Shown here piece by piece: positions 7,412 through 16,247 of a DNA stretch of 64,000 nt. The translations under genes were made by a program, and so were the position numbers. The notes below the pieces were generated by a model. The model was not told the origin of the DNA and did no database searches. It was given only the letters and a program-made list of their open reading frames with translations. Within the stretch, counting starts at the first letter, position 1, and each line of letters starts with the position of its first letter. The stretch comes from Cyclobacteriaceae bacterium (GTDB lineage: Bacteria; Bacteroidota; Bacteroidia; Cytophagales; Cyclobacteriaceae), in the NCBI GenBank assembly GCA_016787725.1, contig JAEUTZ010000021.1, positions 62,001 through 126,000 of the forward strand, in the 5' to 3' direction.

Positions 7412-9208
7412 ATGCCTGACATCATTCACTTGCTTCCGGATTCCATCGCCAACCAGATTGCCGCAGGTGAAGTAGTGCAGCGTCCGGCATCGGCTGTCAA
7501 AGAGTTGATGGAAAACGCCATTGACGCTCAGGCAACACAACTAAAAGTTTTTGTAAAGGAAGCTGGTAAAACGCTGATTCAGATAATTGACAATGGTGCC
7601 GGCATGAGCGAAACGGATGCGCGCATGAGTCTCGAACGCCACGCCACTTCCAAAATCCGCACAGCCGATGATCTGTTCCGGTTGCGCACGATGGGGTTCC
7701 GAGGCGAAGCCCTGGCCTCAATTGCAGCGGTGTCACAATTTGAGATGAAAACCCGGCAAGGAGCTTCTGATCTGGGAACGCATCTGATTGTGGAGGCTTC
7801 GGAAGTAAAGAGCCAATCCCCAACCGCCTGCGAAAAGGGCACCAACATCAGTGTTAAAAATCTTTTCTTTAACATTCCAGCCCGCAGAAACTTTCTCAAG
7901 TCGAATCCCGTGGAGATGCGTCATATCATTGACGAATTTCAGCGACTTGCGCTGGCACACCCTTCCGTGGCGTTTCAACTCCGTCACGATGAGGAATTGA
8001 TCTATGACCTCACTCCCTCTAAGTTGAGTCAGCGAATTGTAACGTTGTTCGGAAAATCGTTTCAAGAGCAATTAGCACCCTGCCAGGAAGAAACTTCTCT
8101 CGTAAAAATAACAGGCTACATCGGCCGTCCTGAATCGGCTCGCAAAACCCGGGGTGAACAATTTATTTTTGTTAATCAACGCTACATCCGCAACAACTAT
8201 TTGAACCATGCCGTTACCAGTGCATTCGAAGGATTGTTGCCGGAGGGTAATTTTCCATTTTACGTGTTGTTTATAGAAATTGATCCCAAACACATTGACG
8301 TAAACGTTCATCCGACCAAAACAGAAATCAAGTTTGATGATGAGCGGGCGGTATATGGCGTGGTATGGTCGGCTGTAAAACAAGCGTTGGGGGCCCATAA
8401 CCTGGCACCGGCTATCGATTTTAAAGCCGATGTAAACCTGGTAGGTAAATTGAATCAAAGCCTTACCAAGGAGCAATACCTGGATGAGCAATTCTCTTCA
8501 TTAAACCGCTCCAACCTGCAACACTGGGAAAAACTTTTTGAAACCGAAGTGCCGCAATCACAACTCTTTAAAAAGACAGAACCTGACAGCACCGTACTCC
8601 GGTTTGAAAGTTCATTGAATAAAAATGAGACGGAGCGAGCAGAGGAGGAACATGGACTTTTTCAATTTCAACAGAAATACATCATCCGCGCTTCAAAAAG
8701 CGGACTCATGATCATTGATCAACAGGCCGCGCACGAGCGGGTGTTGTTTGAAAAATTTATCGACCGGCTGAAAGGAACTCCGGGCAATTCGCAACAAAGT
8801 CTGTTCCCTCAAACAGTTACACTCACGGCTTCGGATTTTGCCTTGGCGCTGGAAGTACAACAGGAATTGATTTCCCTGGGTTTTCGGTTCGAGATTTTTG
8901 GTAAAAGCGCCTTGTTGGTTACGGGCATTCCAGCCGGGGTTGCCGGATCCGAAAAGGAACTGTTCGAAGGATTGCTAGAGCAATTCAAAAAAAATCAATC
9001 TGAATTACAATTGCCGGTTCGCGATAATCTCGCCCTTGCCCTTGCCAAGCGAGCCGCGGTGAAATCCGGTCAGAAACTTGAAATGGAGGAAATCCAATCC
9101 ATTGTGGCCGGGTTGTTTTCCTGTTCCAAGCCTAATTTTTCTCCCGATGGACGCCCAACATTTTTTACTTTTGAAACGTCTAAGATAGAAAGTTACTTTA
9201 CCCGATAA
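7412..9208 (+). CDS. mutL: DNA mismatch repair protein MutL
   Basis: A 598-residue GHKL ATPase that couples MutS mismatch recognition to strand processing. N-terminal ATPase motifs are intact: ENAIDA, DNGAGM and GFRGEALASI, followed by the MutL transducer domain to about residue 330. A short low-complexity linker leads to the C-terminal dimerisation domain (about 400-598). There the motifs of the nicking endonuclease differ from the canonical forms: DQQAAHERVLFE (about 436) instead of DQHAxxExxxxE, AKRAAV instead of ACR, and SPDGRP (about 577) instead of CPHGRP. Reduced or absent metal-dependent nuclease activity is therefore possible. It sits in a plus-strand run with two rhomboid genes; the next starts 9 bp downstream. 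Confidence 0.96.
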   Translation: MPDIIHLLPDSIANQIAAGEVVQRPASAVKELMENAIDAQATQLKVFVKEAGKTLIQIIDNGAGMSETDARMSLERHATSKIRTADDLFRLRTMGFRGEALASIAAVSQFEMKTRQGASDLGTHLIVEASEVKSQSPTACEKGTNISVKNLFFNIPARRNFLKSNPVEMRHIIDEFQRLALAHPSVAFQLRHDEELIYDLTPSKLSQRIVTLFGKSFQEQLAPCQEETSLVKITGYIGRPESARKTRGEQFIFVNQRYIRNNYLNHAVTSAFEGLLPEGNFPFYVLFIEIDPKHIDVNVHPTKTEIKFDDERAVYGVVWSAVKQALGAHNLAPAIDFKADVNLVGKLNQSLTKEQYLDEQFSSLNRSNLQHWEKLFETEVPQSQLFKKTEPDSTVLRFESSLNKNETERAEEEHGLFQFQQKYIIRASKSGLMIIDQQAAHERVLFEKFIDRLKGTPGNSQQSLFPQTVTLTASDFALALEVQQELISLGFRFEIFGKSALLVTGIPAGVAGSEKELFEGLLEQFKKNQSELQLPVRDNLALALAKRAAVKSGQKLEMEEIQSIVAGLFSCSKPNFSPDGRPTFFTFETSKIESYFTR

Positions 9209-9217
9209 TCCAGGAGC

Positions 9218-9811
9218 ATGTTTCGACTTACACCCTTGGTCAGAAATCTGATCATTATCAACGTAGTTGTTTTTCTGAGCCAGAATTTGTTAAGCAATCT
9301 TCATTTAACTGAATATTTATCCCTGTGGAGCATTCATTCTCCTTATTTTAAACCGTATCAGTTTTTTACCTACATGTTTGCCCATGGTGGGTTTGGTCAC
9401 ATCTTCTTTAACATGCTGGCATTGGCTTCGTTTGCCCCGATTTTGGAAAGCTACTGGGGTGAGAAGAAGCTGCTAACGTTCTATTTGGCAACCGGAATCG
9501 GTGCCGGAGTGATCTATGCTGCGGTAAACTATTTTCTTGGTACGAGCGCAGGGGGCATTATGCTGGGTGCATCTGGGGCGATTTATGGAATCCTGATGGC
9601 CTTCGGGATGATTTTTCCGAATATGGAACTGATGCTTCTTTTTCCACCCGTGCCCATCAAAGCCAAGTACATGGTCTTCATCATGGGGTTCATTACCTAT
9701 GCCTTGGATCGCAGTGGCACCGTTGCCCACTTAGCACACTTTGGGGGAGCCTTTGTGGCCTTCATTATCATTAGCATTTGGCGCGGACAGGGAAGGGACC
9801 GCGGCTGGTAA
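9218..9811 (+). CDS. Rhomboid-family intramembrane serine protease (first copy)
   Basis: A 197-residue six-helix membrane protein. It shows the complete rhomboid signature: HGGFGHIFFNM in helix 2, the nucleophile motif GASGAIYG in helix 4, and the catalytic His in HLAHFGGA in helix 6. The family cleaves single-pass membrane proteins within the bilayer. It starts 9 bp after mutL and is followed 48 bp later by a second rhomboid, so the pair looks like an old tandem duplication within one operon. Substrate unknown. Confidence 0.9.
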   Translation: MFRLTPLVRNLIIINVVVFLSQNLLSNLHLTEYLSLWSIHSPYFKPYQFFTYMFAHGGFGHIFFNMLALASFAPILESYWGEKKLLTFYLATGIGAGVIYAAVNYFLGTSAGGIMLGASGAIYGILMAFGMIFPNMELMLLFPPVPIKAKYMVFIMGFITYALDRSGTVAHLAHFGGAFVAFIIISIWRGQGRDRGW

Positions 9812-9859
9812 CTTCCCACAATAAAATCTGTTATCTTGAGGTAATAAACGATCGGGATT

Positions 9860-10750
9860 GTGTTAGACGAGTTTAAAAATGCTTTTCAGCGGACCAATAA
9901 TGCCCATGTACAGTTGATTTTCATCAACGTGCTGGTGTTTTTGGTACTCGCTGTGTTATTGGTTTTTTCAACAGCTTCCGGGTATCCCGATTTCTTTGAC
10001 GCGATACACAGACAACTGTCCATTCCGGCTCCCTTTTTAACGTTTTTAATCAAGCCTTGGACCATCATCACCTATTCCTTTGTTCATGACCTCAGCGGCA
10101 TTTTTCATATTCTGTTTAATATGCTGGCACTTTATTGGTTCGGCAAATTATTCGTGGAATACCTGGGCAGTGATAAGTTGATAGCCTTGTATGTGTTGGG
10201 AGCCTTGGCCGGGGGCGTCTTCTACTTGCTGGTTTATAATACCATTCCATTTTATGAAACGCGAATTCCCGGAGGCGGCATGGTGGGCGCTTCGGCAGCG
10301 GTGTATGCGGTGTTGGTGGCTACCGCCACGTTATTGCCGGATTATACGTTCTTTCTTTTATTCCTGGGTCCGGTACGGATCAAATACATTGCGCTGGTAT
10401 ACATTGTCATCTCCTTTCTTGGTTCCATTGGCGGAAATGCAGGGGGCAACATCGCGCACCTGGGCGGTGCGTTGATGGGATACATTTATATAAAGCAACT
10501 GCAAGTAGGAGTTAACTGGGGCGGTTGGATTACCGTGGTGATTGATTGGATTAAGAATTTGTTTGGCGCAAGTCCTAAAGTGAAAGTGACGTATCGAAAG
10601 ACTGAAAAGCAAGCGGCTCCCCCCACATCAAAAGCTGCCAAGGCAAGCCAGGATGAAATCGATGCCATCCTCGATAAAATTTCCGACCGGGGTTACGAAA
10701 GCCTGACGAAAGAGGAGAAAGAGAAGCTATTTAATGCGAGCAAAAAGTGA
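9860..10750 (+). CDS. Rhomboid-family protein with cytosolic C-terminal tail (second copy)
   Basis: A 296-residue second rhomboid, starting at a GTG (9860). Family marks are HDLSGIFHILFNM, GASAAVYAV with the Ser nucleophile kept but Ala in place of the usual Gly of GxSG, and HLGGALMG with the catalytic His. Hydrophobic segments span about residues 15-230. A hydrophilic Lys/Ala-rich tail follows, ending in a short helical module (QDEIDAILDKISDRGYESLT, about 262-281) that recurs at the C-termini of Bacteroidota rhomboids. Probably an active protease, with less certainty than the first copy. Its TGA abuts the stop codon of the convergent gene (TGATCA at 10748-10753). Confidence 0.88.
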   Translation: MLDEFKNAFQRTNNAHVQLIFINVLVFLVLAVLLVFSTASGYPDFFDAIHRQLSIPAPFLTFLIKPWTIITYSFVHDLSGIFHILFNMLALYWFGKLFVEYLGSDKLIALYVLGALAGGVFYLLVYNTIPFYETRIPGGGMVGASAAVYAVLVATATLLPDYTFFLLFLGPVRIKYIALVYIVISFLGSIGGNAGGNIAHLGGALMGYIYIKQLQVGVNWGGWITVVIDWIKNLFGASPKVKVTYRKTEKQAAPPTSKAAKASQDEIDAILDKISDRGYESLTKEEKEKLFNASKK

Positions 10751-11449
10751 TCAGTCTTTCAACGCAAAGAACTGAATCATCAGATTAACAATTTCTTCCT
10801 GATTGGTAAGGTACATGGCTTCGGGATTGCTGATATTAAACCGTTCCAGTTTTTTCAAATACGTGGCCTCGGTGATTCCATAAAGATCCATCAACTGCTT
10901 TTTTACTTCGGGTGAGCTGATCGTTTTTCGATAGACTTCGGTTTTGGAAAGTTCATCGCGCTTTGGTTTGGTCTTGTCCTTGTTGCCCAACCCTATGGTA
11001 ATGCCGGGGCCAAAGGTGGCCACGGAATTGGGATCCGGTTCCAGGGGTTGATTCTTTAGTTTAACCTGGGTATTGGCTGGCAGCTCTTTTTTCCAGTCAT
11101 CGACACCTTCCACGTTCAAATCATTATAGATCGTTACGTCTTTCAGCATTCTGGCATCCTCGGCCAGGATGATTTTTAAGTTCTCTTCGCTTCTTTTTGA
11201 GTGAAAGAAGATCGCCTTATACCCCAACCGCGTAAATATGAGGGTATCCTTTATTGAACAGGCAATCGCAAATTTGCCGTTTTCAGAAGTGGATTGACCC
11301 ACATTCTTTCCTTTGATTTGAATCGCTACATAAGGCAAAGGCTGAAATGTGGCAGAGTCTAACACTGTACCGGAGAGGATGATTTCACCTGGCTGAGCAA
11401 GGGTTGCTAAGCTCGCTAATAACAGGAAACAAATAAGGAAGAACTTCAC
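10751..11449 (-). CDS. Exported protein with carboxypeptidase-regulatory-like domain
   Basis: A 232-residue protein with a clear signal peptide (residues 1-18, cleavage near LAQ). After it comes a carboxypeptidase D regulatory-like beta-sandwich (about 22-100; the ILSGTVLDSATFQPLPYVAI start and the TSENGKFAI and LGYKAIFF strands are typical). The C-terminal half (100-232) is charged with no motif I know. In Bacteroidota this domain often opens TonB-dependent receptors, but no plug or barrel follows here, so this is a free periplasmic or envelope protein of unknown role. The rlmN gene lies 42 bp upstream on the same strand. Confidence 0.75.
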   Translation of the reverse strand: MKFFLICFLLLASLATLAQPGEIILSGTVLDSATFQPLPYVAIQIKGKNVGQSTSENGKFAIACSIKDTLIFTRLGYKAIFFHSKRSEENLKIILAEDARMLKDVTIYNDLNVEGVDDWKKELPANTQVKLKNQPLEPDPNSVATFGPGITIGLGNKDKTKPKRDELSKTEVYRKTISSPEVKKQLMDLYGITEATYLKKLERFNISNPEAMYLTNQEEIVNLMIQFFALKD

Positions 11450-11491
11450 AGTGTGGTTTATAGTAAGGATGACGGTCGACTCGCTTTAGTT

Positions 11492-12541
11492 TCAGGATTT
11501 GTTGGCTAATTGTCCGCACGCAGCATCGATATCTTTACCACGACTTTTGCGGATGCGCGTGGTAATGCCCTGCTTTTCCAATACATCCATGTACATGGCG
11601 AGAACCTCATCGGACGCCTGTTGAAATTCACCTTCATCAATGGGGTTATATTCAATCAGGTTCACCTTGGAAGGAACACGCTTGCAAAACTTCAACAATG
11701 CCTGGGCATGCTCAGGGGTATCGTTAATTCCCTTCCATACCACGTACTCAAACGTAACCTTGCTTTTTGTTTTCTGATACCAATACTCCAACGCATCGCC
11801 CAAATCTTCGAGCGGGTTGGTATCATTGATCGGCATGATGGACGAGCGGGTTTCATTGAGGGCAGCATGTAACGAAACAGCTAAATTGAATTTCACCTGA
11901 TCATCCGCCATTTTTTTAATCATTTTAGCAATGCCTACGGTGGATACGGTAATCCGCCTGCTCGCCATGTTCAATCCCTTTTGGGAGGTTATTTTTTCAA
12001 TAGCCGCAGTTACATTGGCATAATTTAGCAGGGGTTCGCCCATGCCCATGAACACGATGTTGGTCAGCGGTCTGCCAAAGAAAAGTTCAGCCTGTTCTTT
12101 AATGGCCGCCACCTGATCATAAATTTCATCCGGACTTAAGTTTCGTTGACGCTTTAATCGGGCCGTAGCACAGAACGCACAGGCCAGGCTGCACCCCACT
12201 TGCGATGAAACGCAGGCGGTAATTCGTTTCTCTGTTGGAATTAACACCGACTCCACCACCAACCCATCGTGCAACGTAACGGCATTCTTAATGGTGCCAT
12301 CGGCACTCCGTTGCATGGTATCAACCTTGATATGATTAATAACGAAGTTCGCCTTCAACAGCTCCCGGGTTTCCAATGAAAGGTTGGTCATCTGATCAAA
12401 ACTCTTGGCCGACTTCATCCAGAGCCATTCATACACCTGTTGGGCGCGAAATGCTTTATCGCCCCGTTCTACGAAAAAGGCCTTTAACTCCTCCAGCTTG
12501 AGTTTGCGAATATCCCGCTTGCTTACCACCAGCTCGGTCAT
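11492..12541 (-). CDS. rlmN: 23S rRNA A2503 / tRNA A37 C2-methyltransferase RlmN
   Basis: A 349-residue radical-SAM methyltransferase that methylates C2 of A2503 in 23S rRNA and of A37 in some tRNAs. The CxxxCxxC cluster is CSLACAFC (Cys 117, 121, 124), the GMGEPLLN motif binds SAM, and the C-terminal Cys of DAACGQL is the second catalytic cysteine. I chose the ATG at 12541 (MTELVVSKRD). An in-frame ATG at 12574 would add 11 residues and overlap the upstream gene's end by 32 bases, whereas 12541 follows that gene's TAG with a 1-base gap. Translational coupling with the lipocalin-like gene is likely. Confidence 0.95.
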   Translation of the reverse strand: MTELVVSKRDIRKLKLEELKAFFVERGDKAFRAQQVYEWLWMKSAKSFDQMTNLSLETRELLKANFVINHIKVDTMQRSADGTIKNAVTLHDGLVVESVLIPTEKRITACVSSQVGCSLACAFCATARLKRQRNLSPDEIYDQVAAIKEQAELFFGRPLTNIVFMGMGEPLLNYANVTAAIEKITSQKGLNMASRRITVSTVGIAKMIKKMADDQVKFNLAVSLHAALNETRSSIMPINDTNPLEDLGDALEYWYQKTKSKVTFEYVVWKGINDTPEHAQALLKFCKRVPSKVNLIEYNPIDEGEFQQASDEVLAMYMDVLEKQGITTRIRKSRGKDIDAACGQLANKS

Positions 12542-12542
12542 G

Positions 12543-12965
12543 CTATTTAATACGGATGTAGGTTCTTGTTTCACAATCTTTCAAGGCATTGTGAAAACGC
12601 AGGGTGGTAGCGGAGAGTTCATCGATAAGGTAGCGCTGGGTAATGATGCCCGACTTCTTATCCAGAAACTGCAATTCTTGTCCCGACAATTGGTACTTAA
12701 AGGCAGCCAAGTCAGAACCTTTCTTTTTACCCTGCGATTGAATAGTCTCCTCACCTTTGCCTTTGGCATCCAGGGTTAGTATCCTGCCGATGGCATTGCG
12801 GGATGCACCCATCGATCCTTTCAGTTCTTTTTCCGTTTCACTTTCTTCCAGCTGACTTTGGAAACAGGTTTTCTCTTCCGTGAGTTGCCAGGTTCCTACC
12901 AGCGACTGTCCTGTCGCATAAATACCAGATACTAAGCAAAGCACAATGATGATTTGGGTTTTCAT
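12543..12965 (-). CDS. Secreted lipocalin-like protein
   Basis: A 140-residue protein with a signal peptide (about 1-19, ending ATG-Q). The mature part begins with LVGTWQLTEE, the GxW strand motif of bacterial lipocalin-like domains, and continues as predicted beta strands to a final RTYIRIK strand. Two cysteines (in KTCFQ and KDCET) could form a disulphide in the periplasm. Ligand and role are unknown. It sits directly upstream of rlmN with a 1-base gap on the same strand, so they share a transcript. Confidence 0.65.
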   Translation of the reverse strand: MKTQIIIVLCLVSGIYATGQSLVGTWQLTEEKTCFQSQLEESETEKELKGSMGASRNAIGRILTLDAKGKGEETIQSQGKKKGSDLAAFKYQLSGQELQFLDKKSGIITQRYLIDELSATTLRFHNALKDCETRTYIRIK

Positions 12966-13078
12966 GGCGTTGTAATTGGGTTACAAAATTAAACGATCCT
13001 TTTATCTATTTATGGATTCCTACAAAGTCTTTGAGATTAGGCGATAATCCCCGTATTTTTCCGGCCTCTAAATCACCT

Positions 13079-14155
13079 ATGGAAAAGAGTAATGCCATCA
13101 TCATCACAGCCGGATTCCTGGACAGCAACAATGGTAAAACTGCACATGGATTAATCCGGGGCACCGACCGGTATACGATTGTGGGAGTAATTGACAACAA
13201 GCATGCCGGAAAAGATGCCGGTGAAGTGCTGGATGGTAAGAAAAAAGGGATCCCGGTCTTCAACTCCATAGAGGAGTTTGCCAAAACCTCGAAACAACCT
13301 GCAAAGTATTGCATCATTGGGGTGGCAACGAAAGGTGGTGTGATCCCGGATTCTTTACGTGCAACCCTAAAGGATGGATTGGTGCATGGTTATGGGTTGG
13401 TGAATGGTTTACACGAATACATCTCGGATATACCCGAGTTGGCTGATTTTGCCCGTTCGCGTGGCCTTGAAATCATCGATGTTCGTAAACCCAAGAAATT
13501 TAAAGATCTCCATTTCTGGTCAGGCAAAATTAAAAACGTGCATTGCCCCAAGGTAGCTGTGTTGGGTACCGATTGTGCGCTGGGAAAAAGAACCACTACC
13601 CGGTTTTTGGTTGAGGAGATGAGAAAAGCTGGTTATAAAGCTGAGATGATTTACACCGGCCAAACCGGTTGGATGCAAGGTGCCAAATACGGGTTTGTGT
13701 TTGACAGCACCCTCAACGATTTTATCTCCGGAGAAATGGAAAACGCTATCGTTCAGTGCTGGGAAGAAGCCAAGCCCGATATTATTTTTATTGAAGGTCA
13801 GTCGTCCCTGCGCAATCCGAGCGGGCCGGCCGGGGCGGAGTGGATCGTTTCGGCCGATGCCAATGTGGTGGTCTTACAGCATAATCCTGCGCGTAAAAAG
13901 TACAAGGGCCTCGAAGACTACCCGGCCAACATACCCTCCATTAAAGAGGAAATTGAATTAATAAAAATCTACGGGGCGGCCACCGTGGCGCTCACCGTGA
14001 ATACGGATAAGATGTCACCGACCGAAGCACGGGCCTATGCTGCTGAAAGTGAAAAGGAATTGAATATTCCGGTCGTGCTTCCGTTGGAAGATGGGGTGGA
14101 GCGGCTTGTGCCGATTTTCAAAGACCTGATTGACAAATCCATTGCCCAGGTTTAG
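13079..14155 (+). CDS. dgcN: DUF1611 P-loop protein, DgcN type
   Basis: A 358-residue DUF1611 protein: an N-terminal Rossmann-like part (VGVIDNKHAGKDAGEVL, about 35-51) and a C-terminal P-loop domain with GTDCALGKRT (about 163-172). Family members called DgcN acetylate D-glutamate in a D-Glu catabolic route in which the partner DgcA racemises N-acetyl-D-glutamate. The next gene, 17 bp downstream, is of the DgcA/dipeptide-epimerase family, which supports the name. A TTG at 13031 would add 16 residues; the ATG at 13079, giving MEKSNAIIITAG, is the better start because the conserved region begins there. No acetylation has been shown in Bacteroidota to my knowledge, so the exact reaction is inference. 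Confidence 0.78.
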   Translation: MEKSNAIIITAGFLDSNNGKTAHGLIRGTDRYTIVGVIDNKHAGKDAGEVLDGKKKGIPVFNSIEEFAKTSKQPAKYCIIGVATKGGVIPDSLRATLKDGLVHGYGLVNGLHEYISDIPELADFARSRGLEIIDVRKPKKFKDLHFWSGKIKNVHCPKVAVLGTDCALGKRTTTRFLVEEMRKAGYKAEMIYTGQTGWMQGAKYGFVFDSTLNDFISGEMENAIVQCWEEAKPDIIFIEGQSSLRNPSGPAGAEWIVSADANVVVLQHNPARKKYKGLEDYPANIPSIKEEIELIKIYGAATVALTVNTDKMSPTEARAYAAESEKELNIPVVLPLEDGVERLVPIFKDLIDKSIAQV

Positions 14156-14172
14156 CTACTAAATAACCGTTC

Positions 14173-15240
14173 ATGAAAATTAAGGATATCAAAGTCTGGT
14201 CAGCCGATCTGGGCAATACCAAACCATATACGATTGCTTTTAAAACAGTGGATGAAGTGCTGAATGCCTTTGTTGAGATCACATTGGAGAACGGGATCAC
14301 CGGCATCGGAGCCGGAAACCCCAGCGAATACGTAACCGGGGAAAGTTTTGAACACTGCAAACAAGCCCTTCAGGAAAAGAACATCCAGTTTTTACTGGGT
14401 CGCGATATCCGCGAAGTGCATCAACTCGCATTCGAAGTTTGGCAAAAGTTGCCGGCCAATCCAGCAGCCCGGGCCGCTCTTGACATTGCCCTGTTCGATG
14501 CCTTCACAAAATTTCTGAATGTCCCCTTGGTTAAATTCCTCGGGCAAAAAATAAAATCACTACCCACTTCGAATACAATCGGTATTAAGAATGTGGAAGA
14601 GACCTTGAAGGAGGCCCGGGAGTATGGCGACCGTGGGTTCACCGTATTGAAAGTAAAGTTGGGCAAAGACCTGGAAGAGGACATTGAACGGTTGGTGAAA
14701 TTGCGGGAAACATTCGGTAATAAGTTTGTGATCCGTATTGATGCCAACCAGGGGTATACGCCTGCACAAACCATTGCATTTTATAATCGCACCAAACACC
14801 TCCATATCGAGTTGATCGAACAACCGCTGAAAGCCCGACAGGTGGAGGAAACCCGGGCCCTGCCCGAGGAGATCCGGAAAATGATTGCGGCAGATGAATC
14901 GCTCATCACACCCAAAGATGCCTTTGAACTGGTAAAGCTTCCCGTAGCCACGGGCATCTTTAATATCAAGCTTATGAAGTGTGGTGGGGTCAGTCAGGCC
15001 TTGAAGATTGCCGACATCGGCTATCAGGCTGGAGTGGATTTATTCTGGGGATGCAATGATGAGAGTATTGTCAGCATAACAGCCGCCCTGCATACAGCCT
15101 TTGCCTGTGCTAATACAAAGTACATTGATCTGGACGGAAGCCTTGACCTGGCCAAGGATGAAGTGAAAGGTGGGTTTGTTTTGAAGGAAGGAGTGATGTA
15201 TTGTTCGGAGAAACCGGGATTGGGAGTGGAGCGGCTTTAA
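14173..15240 (+). CDS. dgcA: Enolase-superfamily epimerase (DgcA / L-Ala-D/L-Glu epimerase type)
   Basis: A 355-residue member of the muconate-lactonising subgroup of the enolase superfamily. Catalytic lysines are Lys160/162 in KVK and Lys266 in IKLMK. Metal ligands are Asp190 (RIDANQG), Glu216 (IEQPL) and Asp241 (AADES), all present. The family includes L-Ala-D/L-Glu epimerases of murein peptide recycling and N-acetyl-D-glutamate racemase DgcA. The dgcN-like gene 17 bp upstream favours the second. Both reactions feed D-Glu from peptidoglycan into L-Glu. Its TAA interlocks with the stop codon of the convergent ABC gene (TTAA at 15237-15240). Confidence 0.82.
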   Translation: MKIKDIKVWSADLGNTKPYTIAFKTVDEVLNAFVEITLENGITGIGAGNPSEYVTGESFEHCKQALQEKNIQFLLGRDIREVHQLAFEVWQKLPANPAARAALDIALFDAFTKFLNVPLVKFLGQKIKSLPTSNTIGIKNVEETLKEAREYGDRGFTVLKVKLGKDLEEDIERLVKLRETFGNKFVIRIDANQGYTPAQTIAFYNRTKHLHIELIEQPLKARQVEETRALPEEIRKMIAADESLITPKDAFELVKLPVATGIFNIKLMKCGGVSQALKIADIGYQAGVDLFWGCNDESIVSITAALHTAFACANTKYIDLDGSLDLAKDEVKGGFVLKEGVMYCSEKPGLGVERL

Positions 15241-16247
15241 TCGGAAAGCTTCTTTAATAACTGGCTGACCGCGCTGTAAGTAAATTCTTTGGAGTCCATA
15301 AATAACGTCCAAACAAATCCATTATCAAGAGCGCGTACATTAATTCTAATAGGTGCTTCTTGGCGAAACTCATACCCACTTCGCTCCAACGCATTTTTAG
15401 TCCATAAATATTCATAACCCGAGCCCATTAATTGCACCGAAATATTTCGATAAGGGGTGTGGGTCATCTTGCCGGTTTTTAAATCAAAACCTTTGAATTG
15501 GAAGACGTCATCAAACGTCCCATTCAAAACCAGGTCTTCGGGGATTCCTTCTACAATTTTTTTATCGGGGGTGGCCAGCCAGATCCGGTCGGCAGTTTGC
15601 AGGGCAAGGTCCAGTTCATGGGTGGCCACCAAAATGGTTTTGCCGGCATTGCGCGAAAGGCTTCGCAGCAGGTTCATGATCTCCACTCTATTATTAAGGT
15701 CAAGGTGGGCGGTGGGTTCGTCCAGCAACAGCACGGTAGTATCCTGGGCCAGGGCTTTTGCAATCATGGCCATTTGAATTTGCCCATCACTGAGTTCCAC
15801 GAGCCGCTTGTCTATAATATGTTCCAGCCGTACTTGTTGGATGGCAGCATCAATGATTTGAGAATCGCGGAGAGTTAAGGAAAGATTCCAATCGAGATAG
15901 GGGTAGCGGCCATAGGTAACCAGGTCTCGTACCGTCATGAGTGCTGAGTTGATCCGGTCAGTGAGGACCAGGGCGGCTTCCTGTGTACGATGTATCTTTC
16001 CATCCAACGGTTTGTGTATTCCTGCCAGTGTTTTGATCAGTGTTGTCTTACCAATACCATTCGAACCCATAAAGCACACCAATTCGCCTGATCGCAGTTC
16101 GAGGGAAAGTGACTCGAACAACTGAATCGTTTCAGTTTCCTTTTTGTATCCAACCACCAGGTCGGTCGTTTGAAGTGCTATGGCAGGTAAATCAGACACT
16201 GATGCGTTTGGCTTTAATGACCATCCAGATAACAACGGGGGCGCCAA
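15237..16247 (-). CDS. ABC transporter ATP-binding protein, iron-siderophore/cobalamin type
   Basis: A 336-residue ABC ATPase of the FecE/BtuD/HmuV group. Walker A is GSNGIGKTT (61-69), the signature is LSDGQ (Asp for the usual Gly), Walker B is VLLLDEPTAHLD, and the H-loop is ATHELD. About 85 residues beyond the ABC core (from about 250) form an alpha/beta extension I recall from other Bacteroidota homologues, of unknown role. The ATG at 16247 overlaps the permease's end by 56 bases; no later ATG exists before Walker A, so this start is kept with some doubt. It works with the upstream FecCD permease. No periplasmic binding protein or TonB receptor is encoded nearby. Confidence 0.88.
   Translation of the reverse strand: MAPPLLSGWSLKPNASVSDLPAIALQTTDLVVGYKKETETIQLFESLSLELRSGELVCFMGSNGIGKTTLIKTLAGIHKPLDGKIHRTQEAALVLTDRINSALMTVRDLVTYGRYPYLDWNLSLTLRDSQIIDAAIQQVRLEHIIDKRLVELSDGQIQMAMIAKALAQDTTVLLLDEPTAHLDLNNRVEIMNLLRSLSRNAGKTILVATHELDLALQTADRIWLATPDKKIVEGIPEDLVLNGTFDDVFQFKGFDLKTGKMTHTPYRNISVQLMGSGYEYLWTKNALERSGYEFRQEAPIRINVRALDNGFVWTLFMDSKEFTYSAVSQLLKKLSD

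Noticed and set aside
12542-12574. RlmN start at the upstream ATG (12574)
   Set aside because: It would overlap the preceding gene by 32 bases; the ATG at 12541 follows that gene's stop codon and matches the expected RlmN length.
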